Shown one piece after another: positions 15,707 to 23,137 of a DNA stretch of 47,414 nt. A model generated the notes under the pieces. The model was not told where the DNA came from. It saw only the letters and a list, made by a program, of their open reading frames with translations, and made no database searches. The DNA comes from Lentimicrobiaceae bacterium. Its GTDB lineage: Bacteria; Bacteroidota; Bacteroidia; Bacteroidales; F082. The translations under genes and the position numbers were made by a program. The stretch covers positions 1 to 47,414 of the forward strand of contig SUWS01000017.1 of assembly GCA_015061365.1 (NCBI GenBank), read 5' to 3'. Numbering within the stretch: position 1 is the stretch's first letter; each line of letters begins with the position of its first letter.

Positions 15707-16624
15707 ATGAAGATAGTGTTTTTAGAATCCTTAGGACTTTCGGTAGAAAGAATTGAAGATGAATGTAAAACTTTAGAAGCATTGGGACATGAAGTGGTTA
15801 TCTACGCAGACAGATGTCCAGAAAAGAATGCAGAACGTGCTGCTGATGCCGACATCGTTGTCGAGAGCAATATGCCGCTGCACAAAGATTTCTTCGATGC
15901 TTGTCCAAATCTAAAGATGTTATCTATCGCTTTTACAGGATTAGACCATATTGATTTGAATGAATGTGAAAGGAGGGGAATAATAGTTAAAAACGCCGCA
16001 GGATATTCGACGGAAGCTGTCGCTGAAGAAGCTATATGCATGATGATAGGATTATATCGTCACGTCATTGAAAATGATCGGATCACCCGAAGTTGTACAG
16101 GCGTTCCGATGTCTCCAGGAAGAGAAATAGCTGGCAAAATTATCGGCGTCATTGGACTTGGAGCCATCGGACAAAGAACCGCTAAGTTGGCACAGGCTTT
16201 TGGTTGTAATGTTATCGCTTGGAACAGAACGCCAAGAATTGTGGACGGAGTAACAATAGTCGACAAAGAAACATTGTTCAAGGAAGCTGATATTGTAACG
16301 ATACATATTGCACTTAATGACGAGACTCGCGACTTTGTCACCGCTAAGGAACTTGCGTTAATGAAGCGATCTTCGATAATAGTCAACGCTGCAAGAGGTC
16401 CTGTAGTAAACGCCCAGGATTTATCAGACGCTTTGAAGGAAGGTAGAATCTCGGGAGCAGCCTTGGATGTTTACGACGTTGAACCACCATTGGATAGTAA
16501 TAATCCTATGCTCGACGCTCCTAATACGATATTGCTGCCTCACATCGGATTCGCCACAAAAGAAGCCTTCGAACTAAGACTCGGTATAGTCGTGAATAAT
16601 GTGGAACAATTCTGCAAACAGTGA
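15707..16624 (+). CDS. D-2-hydroxyacid dehydrogenase (NAD-dependent)
   Basis: The 305-residue protein has the NAD Rossmann motif GVIGLGAIG (from about residue 147). The catalytic triad is Arg230 (in AARGPVV), Glu259 (DVEPP) and His279 (LPHIGFA). It interconverts a 2-keto acid and a D-2-hydroxy acid; the exact substrate (glycerate/hydroxypyruvate, phosphoglycerate or lactate type) is not decided by these motifs. It lacks the C-terminal ACT domain of full-length SerA. Single gene with its own -7 box. The 3' side (16625-16690) has loosely repeated TGACA/TGTCA words. Confidence 0.9.
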   Translation: MKIVFLESLGLSVERIEDECKTLEALGHEVVIYADRCPEKNAERAADADIVVESNMPLHKDFFDACPNLKMLSIAFTGLDHIDLNECERRGIIVKNAAGYSTEAVAEEAICMMIGLYRHVIENDRITRSCTGVPMSPGREIAGKIIGVIGLGAIGQRTAKLAQAFGCNVIAWNRTPRIVDGVTIVDKETLFKEADIVTIHIALNDETRDFVTAKELALMKRSSIIVNAARGPVVNAQDLSDALKEGRISGAALDVYDVEPPLDSNNPMLDAPNTILLPHIGFATKEAFELRLGIVVNNVEQFCKQ

Positions 16625-16694
16625 CAACAGACCGCTGACAAATGACTGCTAAAAAAAACTTTACACTATAGACTTCTGTCATCTGTCTTTTGCG

Positions 16695-16702
16695 TATCTT
16701 TG
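16695..16702 (+). promoter_or_regulatory. -7 box TATCTTTG upstream of the small OMP / dnaG pair
   Basis: TATCTTTG lies 65 bases before the ATG at 16768. An earlier in-frame ATG at 16732 exists, but the signal peptide begins at 16768. Confidence 0.5.
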
Positions 16703-16767
16703 TCAGTCCGTAGAATTCTCCCGATAGGAATATGCTATACAGATTTAATGAAATAAATATAAAGATT

Positions 16768-17358
16768 ATGAAAAGGATCGTTATCTTTGCAGTATGTTTG
16801 ATATTAGGTATACAGAATGTTTGCCAGGCCAAGGAGCCATCATTATATCCTGGAAAAGATTATCGTAACTCATTGAAGATAACATTCCTATCATGGATTA
16901 GCGGCAGCACTAAGATTTCATACGAGAGAGCTTTCAAGAAGATCAAGCAAAGCGGCGAATTTTGTACCAGTCTTATCGGTGCAGGGCACGACAAATACGA
17001 CAATAATCCCCAAGGATATACCATACGATACGGACATAAGTTTTTCATGAACAGCAACCCTAAAAAATCTCTGATGGGATTCTACCTTCGTCCTGAAATA
17101 GTTTATTCTCATTATTCTTACGACCGACGAGTAGACGGACACAGAACATTAGCTGACGAGACAGCATTCTTGGGAACATTGGGTTATCAATATGTTCACA
17201 AACGTTTTCTTGCCGACTTCTGGGTAGGAGGCGGATATGCGACGGGAATACCTGCCGAGACTTATTATCATCATGGATTTGAACTTTGGCATTTCTTTAA
17301 CAGTGTGAATACTAAGATAGCGTTGAGTTTTAGCATACGATTAGGAATTTGTTTTTAA
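16768..17358 (+). CDS. Small outer-membrane beta-barrel-like protein, function unknown
   Basis: The protein has 196 residues from ATG 16768, chosen because MKRIVIFAVCLILGIQ begins a signal peptide ending near CQA; the frame is open 12 codons further. The mature part alternates polar and hydrophobic residues, is rich in Tyr, Phe and Gly, and ends in an aromatic residue (LGICF), all signs of an outer-membrane barrel such as DUF3575-type proteins. YERAFKK is a typical strand. Role unknown. It is followed 22 bp later by dnaG, so the two may be cotranscribed, though a functional link is not expected. Confidence 0.65.
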   Translation: MKRIVIFAVCLILGIQNVCQAKEPSLYPGKDYRNSLKITFLSWISGSTKISYERAFKKIKQSGEFCTSLIGAGHDKYDNNPQGYTIRYGHKFFMNSNPKKSLMGFYLRPEIVYSHYSYDRRVDGHRTLADETAFLGTLGYQYVHKRFLADFWVGGGYATGIPAETYYHHGFELWHFFNSVNTKIALSFSIRLGICF

Positions 17359-17380
17359 TTTTTATCTTTAAAATTTCAAG

Positions 17381-19330
17381 ATGATACCACGCGATACAAT
17401 AGCAAGCATCCTCGATACCGTTCGAATTGAAGAAGTTGTCGGCGATTTCGTCAGCCTTAAGAAAAGAGGTGCTAACCTTATAGGCATCTGTCCTTTCCAT
17501 AAGGAGAAGACACCGTCGTTCATCGTGTCGCCAGCTAAAGGTATATTCAAATGTTTCGGTTGTGGCAAAGCCGGCGACTCAGTTCGCTTCGTCATGGAAC
17601 ACGAACACTATTCTTACCCCGAAGCTCTTCGATTCCTCGCACAAAAATACAATATCATCATTGAAGAAAAAGAACAGACACCCGAAGAGATAGTCGCTCA
17701 TAACGAACGGGAAAGGATGTTCAACATCAACGCCTTCGCTCAACAATATTTTTCTGAAACGATTAAGACCCACGACGAAGGTCTCGCTGTCGGAATGACT
17801 TACTTCAGAGAACGAGGTTTCAGAGACGCTATCATCAACAAATTTCAACTCGGATATTGTCTTAATCAACGTGACGCATTCATACAGCACGCCTTAAAGA
17901 ATGGGTATTCCAAAGAATTACTTTTAAAGACAGGTCTCGCATCCGGAAATGAAGAGAGAATGTATGACCGCTATCAAGGTCGAGTCATCTTCCCTATCCA
18001 CAACCTCACAGGTAAGGTGATAGGTTTCGGCGCACGTATCTTAAGTAGCGACAAGACAAAAGCAAAATATCTAAACTCGCCAGAGTCTGAGATATATAAC
18101 AAAAGCCAGACACTTTATGGCATATACTTCGCCAAGAATGAAATAAGCCGTTTGGACAACTGTATCCTCGTGGAAGGTTATGCCGACGTGCTAAGTATGC
18201 ATCAGGCGGGAATAGAAAACACCGTAGCCAGTTCGGGGACATCACTTACAACAGAACAGATCCGCCTCATCAGTCGTTATACCAAGAATGTCACGATGTT
18301 ATATGATGGCGACAATGCAGGTATCCACGCCGCATTACGCGGAACTGACATGATACTCGAAGAAGGCATGAATGTAAGCATTGTAGTCCTACCTCCTGAT
18401 GAAGACCCCGATTCTTTCGTGCAACACAATCCTATTGAGTTCGTCAGAGACTATATAGAGAAAAACGCCAAAGACTTCATCAGTTTCAAGACGCAGCTAT
18501 TACTTAAAGACGCTGACAACAATCCTATCAAGAGAGCTGAGGTTCTTAAAGACATCATCAACTCCATTGCGGTAATTCCTGACGCCATTTATAGAGCATC
18601 TTATATCAAAGAGTGTAGCCGCTTGATGGAAATGCCCGAACAATCGTTGATGAACGAACTCAACAAACAACTTCGTGCCAAGATAAGAAAGACTAATCCC
18701 GGACAACCTGAACAACAAGACATTGTCGTAGAAGAAATAAAAACAGAGCCTCAGAATTTAGATATCGAGACACTTCCCGCTGGATTCTATCAAGAACAGG
18801 AATTGGTGAAACTACTTTTGATGTACGGCAATAATGAAATTGACATCGACGGTTTTGATGAGAATGATAATCCTGTAGTTTATCGAATCAATGTTGCAGC
18901 TTTCATCATCGATGACTTGAAGAATGACGACATTCTTTTTAAAGACGAGACACATAGAATGATCTTCGACATCTTCGACAAAGCTCTTGATGACGAGGTC
19001 ATACCAAAAGAACAGTTTTTCATCTCACATGAGAATGAAAAAATAGCGGAATTGGCAGCCAATCTTCTATCGTCAAAGTATAAACTCGACAATTGGGAGA
19101 AACACGAAATCAAAGTGAAGACCGAAACAGACGTCTTGTCAAAAATGGTTTACACATCCATATTGAGATTCAAAGATATGGTTATCGATGAAAAGAGAAT
19201 TGAACTGACACGACAAATTATGGAAACTCCTGATATCGACAATCAAATCATACTTCTCGCTAAAAAAAAGAAGCTCGATGACCTGAGAATAAAGATCAAC
19301 AAAGAGTTAGGAATAGTAATAGCAAAGTGA
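17381..19330 (+). CDS. dnaG: DNA primase
   Basis: The 649-residue protein has the N-terminal CHC2 zinc ribbon (Cys37, His40, Cys58, Cys61). The catalytic core contains KVIGFGAR and a Toprim domain with Glu265 in LVEGYAD and the Asp309-x-Asp311 pair in YDGDNAG. A C-terminal helicase-interaction region is probable from about residue 450. It makes RNA primers at the replication fork with the DnaB helicase. Length is normal for the family. The start at 17381 gives the conserved opening with IPRDTI. The gene converges with the polysaccharide deacetylase gene, with only 4 bp between stops and no visible terminator. Confidence 0.97.
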   Translation: MIPRDTIASILDTVRIEEVVGDFVSLKKRGANLIGICPFHKEKTPSFIVSPAKGIFKCFGCGKAGDSVRFVMEHEHYSYPEALRFLAQKYNIIIEEKEQTPEEIVAHNERERMFNINAFAQQYFSETIKTHDEGLAVGMTYFRERGFRDAIINKFQLGYCLNQRDAFIQHALKNGYSKELLLKTGLASGNEERMYDRYQGRVIFPIHNLTGKVIGFGARILSSDKTKAKYLNSPESEIYNKSQTLYGIYFAKNEISRLDNCILVEGYADVLSMHQAGIENTVASSGTSLTTEQIRLISRYTKNVTMLYDGDNAGIHAALRGTDMILEEGMNVSIVVLPPDEDPDSFVQHNPIEFVRDYIEKNAKDFISFKTQLLLKDADNNPIKRAEVLKDIINSIAVIPDAIYRASYIKECSRLMEMPEQSLMNELNKQLRAKIRKTNPGQPEQQDIVVEEIKTEPQNLDIETLPAGFYQEQELVKLLLMYGNNEIDIDGFDENDNPVVYRINVAAFIIDDLKNDDILFKDETHRMIFDIFDKALDDEVIPKEQFFISHENEKIAELAANLLSSKYKLDNWEKHEIKVKTETDVLSKMVYTSILRFKDMVIDEKRIELTRQIMETPDIDNQIILLAKKKKLDDLRIKINKELGIVIAK

Positions 19331-19334
19331 CGAT

Positions 19335-19943
19335 TTATAACTTCTCAAAAGAGAAACCTTTCTCAGAATAATATTCAAGGACTCGCTCCAATGTAGGAAT
19401 CATATTCTTTTCGGCTTTCTCGCTATCATGAAAGACAATTATACTTCCGTCACCAGAACGCTTTATCACGTTATTAAAACAGTCATCGGGGCTCAACGAT
19501 TTGTCCCAATCGTAAGAAATTACCGTCCATGCTATAAGTTTAAAGTCATCCTTTAAGTACTTAATTTGCGCACGTGTGATTCTTCCATGAGGCGGACGCA
19601 GTAAAACAGAATCTATCGACTCATCAGCTTCATACACAGAAATAGCGTAATTTCTTGTACTTGTATTCCAACCATTATCATGATTGTAAGTATGATTACC
19701 AACAGAATGTCCTTCTTTAGCAATAAGTTCAAATGTATCTTTATATTTGTTGACATTATTGCCTACACAGAAAAATGTAGCTTTAGCATCAAATTTCTTT
19801 AATAGTTCAAGAACTCTATGTGTGATGGTTGGATGTGGCCCGTCATCGAAAGTAAGATAAATCTTCTTATCCCCTTTCGGCATCTCCCAAATCAATGAAG
19901 GATAGAAAAGTCGTATTATACGAGGTGTTGTAAAAAATCTCAT
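19335..19943 (-). CDS. Polysaccharide deacetylase (NodB / CE4 family)
   Basis: The 202-residue protein is a single NodB domain. LTFDDGPHP holds the catalytic base and metal Asp, HSVGNHTYNH the two metal His, and LLRPPHGR the substrate-groove motif. Enzymes of this family remove N- or O-acetyl groups from chitooligosaccharides, peptidoglycan or other glycans. No signal peptide is obvious, though RIIRLFYPS is hydrophobic. It is the second gene of a minus-strand pair with the arginase-like gene, 12 bp upstream. The substrate is unknown. Confidence 0.9.
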   Translation of the reverse strand: MRFFTTPRIIRLFYPSLIWEMPKGDKKIYLTFDDGPHPTITHRVLELLKKFDAKATFFCVGNNVNKYKDTFELIAKEGHSVGNHTYNHDNGWNTSTRNYAISVYEADESIDSVLLRPPHGRITRAQIKYLKDDFKLIAWTVISYDWDKSLSPDDCFNNVIKRSGDGSIIVFHDSEKAEKNMIPTLERVLEYYSEKGFSFEKL

Positions 19944-19955
19944 CGGTTCAATCTC

Positions 19956-21131
19956 CTACATCAGTTTCTGATAAAATTGCCACCATTTGTCTGGAAGTTC
20001 GTTCTCCATCGTGAGTTCGTAGTCTTCACGAGAACACGGAATATAGTGATGACGCTCGTATTTTTCCCTGTCTCTACTTTTGAAAGAGAGATCCATCCAC
20101 CATTTGCCGCTGACTTTATGACAAAGAAAGATTATTTCATCGTCGATGTCGTCCATCTTAACAATATAACGTTTGAAATCTTTGCTGTCGTGAGTAGGAT
20201 AATCATTGATTCTCAGACTAAAACCTTCAATAAAATACCAGATCATCTGCGACAAAGTATTGGCAGTTACATTATTAATATCATACGACGGATTATATTC
20301 GAAGAAACCGATGGAAGTCAGTTTTGAATTAAGTCCTGCGTAACGGGTCATCTTACAACCATCTTCCGACGAGAAACCATTGGGAGAATTATACTTCACA
20401 CCAGGAGCGTCGGATGCACAAAACGCTGATGTATCGACAGTTATAATGTCGGCATTACGCAGAAGAGGTTCAGTTATCTCAACATTATTTTTAATCTTTC
20501 CTATTCTATGTACATCGAAGAGAAGCTGTTTCATCAAATCAACACTCTGGTTGTCGACATAATAACTTTGATAACCTATATTTGTATAATTGAATAGAAA
20601 ATTAGGCTGATGCAAAATTATGTAACTAAGATAAGAATTAGAGTTCAACTGTTCGTTATCCTGACCAATATCAAACCTTGAGTCTATTGATGTAATATTA
20701 ACAAGTTTTCCTGTATTTTCGTAGACCTGGTAAATAGGATAAGTAAGATCCTGACTTCCACCTAATATTATAGGTATGATACGATATTTCATCAATGTTG
20801 TGAATACATTGCTCAATGCAAAATATGTGTCTTCAATCTCAAATCCCGTTTTGATATTACCTAAGTCTATAATATTCACATTATTCCAATGATTGAAAAG
20901 CTGATAAAGAGCTCTTCTTATTGCATTGGGAGCATCTTTCGAACCAGTATTGTCGAAAGAATTCCTGTCTTCTTCAACTCCTATAATTGCAAGTTGAAAT
21001 TCGTCCAACTCAGGCAAATCAACACCTTCCTTATATATCGTGATGGTGTTACCAATTTGTTTTGGATGATACAGATTGCAACTTTCAATAAAATCTTGTT
21101 TTATATTATTAAGAAAAACACTGATTTCCAT
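19956..21131 (-). CDS. Arginase/formimidoylglutamase-like protein with degenerate metal site
   Basis: The protein has 391 residues from ATG 21131; the frame extends to 21161, but that ATG overlaps the -7 box at 21159-21166. The ureohydrolase fold is evident: GVEEDRNSFDNTGSKDAPNA, LGGSQDLTYP, SIDSRFDIG, VDTSAFCASDAPG. Compared with arginase, three of six Mn ligands are changed: His to Gln127 in GGSQD, His to Arg152 in D-S-R-F-D, and Asp to Ser235 in D-T-S. Asp150, Asp154 and Asp233 remain. It may bind no metal, or act as a pseudoenzyme or ligand-binding protein. Cotranscribed with the polysaccharide deacetylase. Confidence 0.75.
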   Translation of the reverse strand: MEISVFLNNIKQDFIESCNLYHPKQIGNTITIYKEGVDLPELDEFQLAIIGVEEDRNSFDNTGSKDAPNAIRRALYQLFNHWNNVNIIDLGNIKTGFEIEDTYFALSNVFTTLMKYRIIPIILGGSQDLTYPIYQVYENTGKLVNITSIDSRFDIGQDNEQLNSNSYLSYIILHQPNFLFNYTNIGYQSYYVDNQSVDLMKQLLFDVHRIGKIKNNVEITEPLLRNADIITVDTSAFCASDAPGVKYNSPNGFSSEDGCKMTRYAGLNSKLTSIGFFEYNPSYDINNVTANTLSQMIWYFIEGFSLRINDYPTHDSKDFKRYIVKMDDIDDEIIFLCHKVSGKWWMDLSFKSRDREKYERHHYIPCSREDYELTMENELPDKWWQFYQKLM

Positions 21132-21158
21132 TATCTTGTATTTTATTTTTTTATTTTT

Positions 21159-21166
21159 CAAAGTTA
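21159..21166 (-). promoter_or_regulatory. -7 box TAACTTTG for the arginase-like / deacetylase pair
   Basis: The minus-strand TAACTTTG gives a leader of about 22 bases to the ATG at 21131 and rules out the longer start at 21161. It lies 11 bases from the divergent rlmH box. Confidence 0.55.
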
Positions 21167-21177
21167 TAAAAATTGTT

Positions 21178-21185
21178 TAAATTTG
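21178..21185 (+). promoter_or_regulatory. -7 box TAAATTTG four bases before rlmH
   Basis: TAAATTTG ends at 21185 and the rlmH ATG is at 21190, the same 4-base spacing as for the phosphopantetheinyl transferase gene. This predicts a leaderless transcript. Confidence 0.5.
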
Positions 21186-21189
21186 CGAT

Positions 21190-21663
21190 ATGAAAATTGT
21201 ATTTATCGTAATAGGAAAGACCGACGAAACATACTTGGAGACTGGTATCGTCAAATATATCAAAAGATTAGAACATTACATTCCTTTTGAGATGAAGGTT
21301 ATTCCCGACATAAAAAACAGGAAAACTCTTACCGAAGAACAACAAAAGAAATCTGAAGGCGAATTGATTTTATCACAGATAAGTTCTGGTGACGACCTGA
21401 TATTGTTAGATGAAAACGGGAAGACATTCTCTTCAGTAAACTTCTCACAATGGATTGAGAAACAAATGAATGCAGGAAGTAAAAGAATGATTTTCGTTGT
21501 AGGCGGGCCTTATGGTTTTTCTAAAGAAGTTTATGCGAAAGCGAAATTCAAAATCAGTTTATCTGAGATGACATTTTCCCATCAGATGATACGGCTAATC
21601 TTTGTCGAGCAACTCTATAGAGCATTTACAATAATAAAAGGTGAACCTTATCACCATGTCTGA
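21190..21663 (+). CDS. rlmH: 23S rRNA (pseudouridine1915-N3)-methyltransferase RlmH
   Basis: The 157-residue SPOUT-fold protein has FVVGGPYGFS, the SAM-binding knot loop, followed by the highly conserved block SLSEMTFSHQMIRLIFVEQL and the terminal EPYHH. It methylates pseudouridine 1915 in helix 69 of 23S rRNA on the assembled ribosome. Length and termini are standard for RlmH. It is divergent from the arginase-like gene and probably leaderless. Confidence 0.96.
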   Translation: MKIVFIVIGKTDETYLETGIVKYIKRLEHYIPFEMKVIPDIKNRKTLTEEQQKKSEGELILSQISSGDDLILLDENGKTFSSVNFSQWIEKQMNAGSKRMIFVVGGPYGFSKEVYAKAKFKISLSEMTFSHQMIRLIFVEQLYRAFTIIKGEPYHHV

Positions 21664-21706
21664 TGTTATACTTGTCAAGTAAGTGACAAAAAAATAAAAA
21701 AAACTA

Positions 21707-21737
21707 TTGACAAAAGTTCAAAAATTTCGTATATTTG
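21707..21737 (+). promoter_or_regulatory. Promoter of the 77-residue protein gene (TTG - 20 bp - TATATTTG)
   Basis: TTG at 21707-21709 and TATATTTG at 21730-21737, separated by 20 bases, form one of the two complete -33/-7 matches in the window. The start codon is at 21780, giving a leader of about 37 bases. Confidence 0.75.
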
Positions 21738-21779
21738 TGTCTTCTTATCACATATTAAATTAACTTAAAAAATAACTAT

Positions 21780-22013
21780 ATGGAAAACCTAATCGAATTA
21801 TTAAAGCAACAACAAGAAGGCTATGATGACATCAAAGCCGAAAAGAAGTTAAGTCTATTCTACCACAAAGCACATTCCGCTGGTATAGAATCTTTCTTAG
21901 ATGAATTTTTTGAATGGCTTCTAATTACCAAGCAGATGGATTACAAAGCAATTATGAGAATGAGTGATCATGATTTGCACGACATGTATGAATTAGAATA
22001 CAAGAAACAATAA
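21780..22013 (+). CDS. Conserved-looking small helical protein, function unknown
   Basis: The 77-residue, mostly helical protein has no signal peptide or membrane segment. It contains the aromatic stretch FLDEFFEWLLITKQ and several charged or His residues in the second half (MSDHDLHDMYELEY). I do not recognise a family. It is a real gene by context: a full promoter at 21707-21737, good coding character, and a strong terminator at 22147-22171. The 3' untranslated stretch 22014-22146 is 133 bases long with nothing recognisable. The neighbours rlmH and yraN suggest nothing specific; an RNA- or protein-binding role would be a guess. Confidence 0.7.
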   Translation: MENLIELLKQQQEGYDDIKAEKKLSLFYHKAHSAGIESFLDEFFEWLLITKQMDYKAIMRMSDHDLHDMYELEYKKQ

Positions 22014-22146
22014 GATAGTTTTTTAATTCATAAACAGGAAAACCTTACTTATATAATTTTTCGTTCTCTGAAGGTTATCCTGACAAAACACCCAACCTAA
22101 ACCAAAGAAAAAGGAAAAATCAAGTTTGTACATTTTTTATGGCGTT

Positions 22147-22171
22147 AGACTGTCATCAGACAGTCTTTTTT
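22147..22171 (+). terminator. Intrinsic terminator after the 77-residue protein gene
   Basis: A perfect 8-bp stem AGACTGTC / GACAGTCT (22147-22166) with loop ATCA is followed by six T. It directly abuts the yraN -7 box (22174-22181), so the hairpin occupies the place of that promoter's -33 spacer. Confidence 0.9.
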
Positions 22172-22173
22172 CT

Positions 22174-22181
22174 TATATTTG
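22174..22181 (+). promoter_or_regulatory. -7 box TATATTTG for yraN
   Basis: TATATTTG lies 20 bases before the ATG at 22202 and immediately after the upstream terminator's T tract. Confidence 0.55.
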
Positions 22182-22201
22182 CATTACAAAATTTATGAAA
22201 T

Positions 22202-22579
22202 ATGGCAGCACACAATGAATTAGGCACATTAGGTGAGCAGATTGCTCTTGAACATCTTATCGAGCGGGGTTATACTATTTTAGAAACAAACTGGGTATGT
22301 GGTCATAAGGAAGTTGACATCATTGCTAAAGATGGCGACACGATCGTTTTCGTTGAAGTCAAAACACGAAAATCACCTTACCTTGTTGAACCAGAAACAG
22401 CAGTAGATCTTTTCAAGCAACGTCTTTTGATATTCGCAGCAAACACTTATGTAACACGCTTTCAATATGATTTGGACGTACGATTTGATATCATCGGTAT
22501 TGTTATAGACAATAACAATGAGAAAAGGATAGAACACATAATGGATGCATTCTATCCTTCATATAAGAATTTCAGGTAA
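22202..22579 (+). CDS. yraN: YraN / UPF0102 family predicted endonuclease-like protein
   Basis: The 125-residue protein has the UPF0102 pattern: LGEQIALEHLIERGY, then the restriction-endonuclease-like core E-V-D-I-I-A, VFVEVKTRK with the E-x-K pair, and ETAVDLFKQRLL. The fold is that of Holliday-junction resolvases, yet the family's cellular role is not settled. The length is usual. It stands alone, with its own -7 box, converging on the ECF S-component gene with no obvious terminator between. Confidence 0.92.
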   Translation: MAAHNELGTLGEQIALEHLIERGYTILETNWVCGHKEVDIIAKDGDTIVFVEVKTRKSPYLVEPETAVDLFKQRLLIFAANTYVTRFQYDLDVRFDIIGIVIDNNNEKRIEHIMDAFYPSYKNFR

Positions 22580-22627
22580 AAAACCATAAGTGATGTGTTA
22601 TTTTACCCATCACTCACAGTCCATTAT

Positions 22628-23137
22628 TCATGACATTTTTCTTAATAACAAATAAGAAAGTAAGATCTGTAATGTCATTCCAGGAACTCCAAGTCTGAAG
22701 TCTTGGATCGCGACATAGAACGATGATGTCATCGCCCATTCCGATAAAGTACCAACACATTGATATGTTAACACAACGATTAACAAATTAATGATTGATA
22801 CTCTATTTGTTTTGTTTGCCACAAAAGACGCAGTAAATGCCAGGACTATTGATTTAATCATTATAGCAGGAAGTAACGCCAAAGCAGGCATTCCAAATGC
22901 TAACGAATTGATAAGCGGTGATAATACTGCTGTCATCAGACCAACCTTTAAACCGTATTTGTAGGAAGCGAATAAAGTGAAAAAGTAAATAGGCAGTAAT
23001 ATTTTACCTCCATTAGGAATCAGGTGACACAATTGCGGCAAAACGACATTACCTGCAACGAAAAGAATTACAAATAAATAAGTCTTCAGTTCGTTTAGTT
23101 TGTAATCATAAATTCTAATCTCTTTTTCCATACTCAT
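22628..23137 (-). CDS. Membrane protein resembling an ECF transporter S component
   Basis: The 169-residue protein has five or six predicted membrane helices (for example TYLFVILFVAGNVVLP, ALALLPAIMIKSIVLAF and MTLQILLSYLLL). Size, helix number and the short cytosolic N terminus fit the substrate-binding S subunit of energy-coupling factor vitamin/metabolite importers. No EcfA ATPase or EcfT gene is nearby, so it would depend on a shared module encoded elsewhere. Its start overlaps the stop of the preceding TlpA-like gene by 4 bp, so the two are translationally coupled; it is the last gene of the purH-mre operon. The substrate is unknown. Confidence 0.6.
   Translation of the reverse strand: MSMEKEIRIYDYKLNELKTYLFVILFVAGNVVLPQLCHLIPNGGKILLPIYFFTLFASYKYGLKVGLMTAVLSPLINSLAFGMPALALLPAIMIKSIVLAFTASFVANKTNRVSIINLLIVVLTYQCVGTLSEWAMTSSFYVAIQDFRLGVPGMTLQILLSYLLLRKMS

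Noticed and set aside
16622..16690. Scattered TGACA / TGTCA words after the 2-hydroxyacid dehydrogenase gene as a hairpin element
   Set aside because: The words are irregularly spaced and pair only loosely; no T tract and no clear period.
19977..20327. Open frame of 116 codons antisense to the arginase-like gene
   Set aside because: Shadow frame; the opposite strand has clear family motifs.
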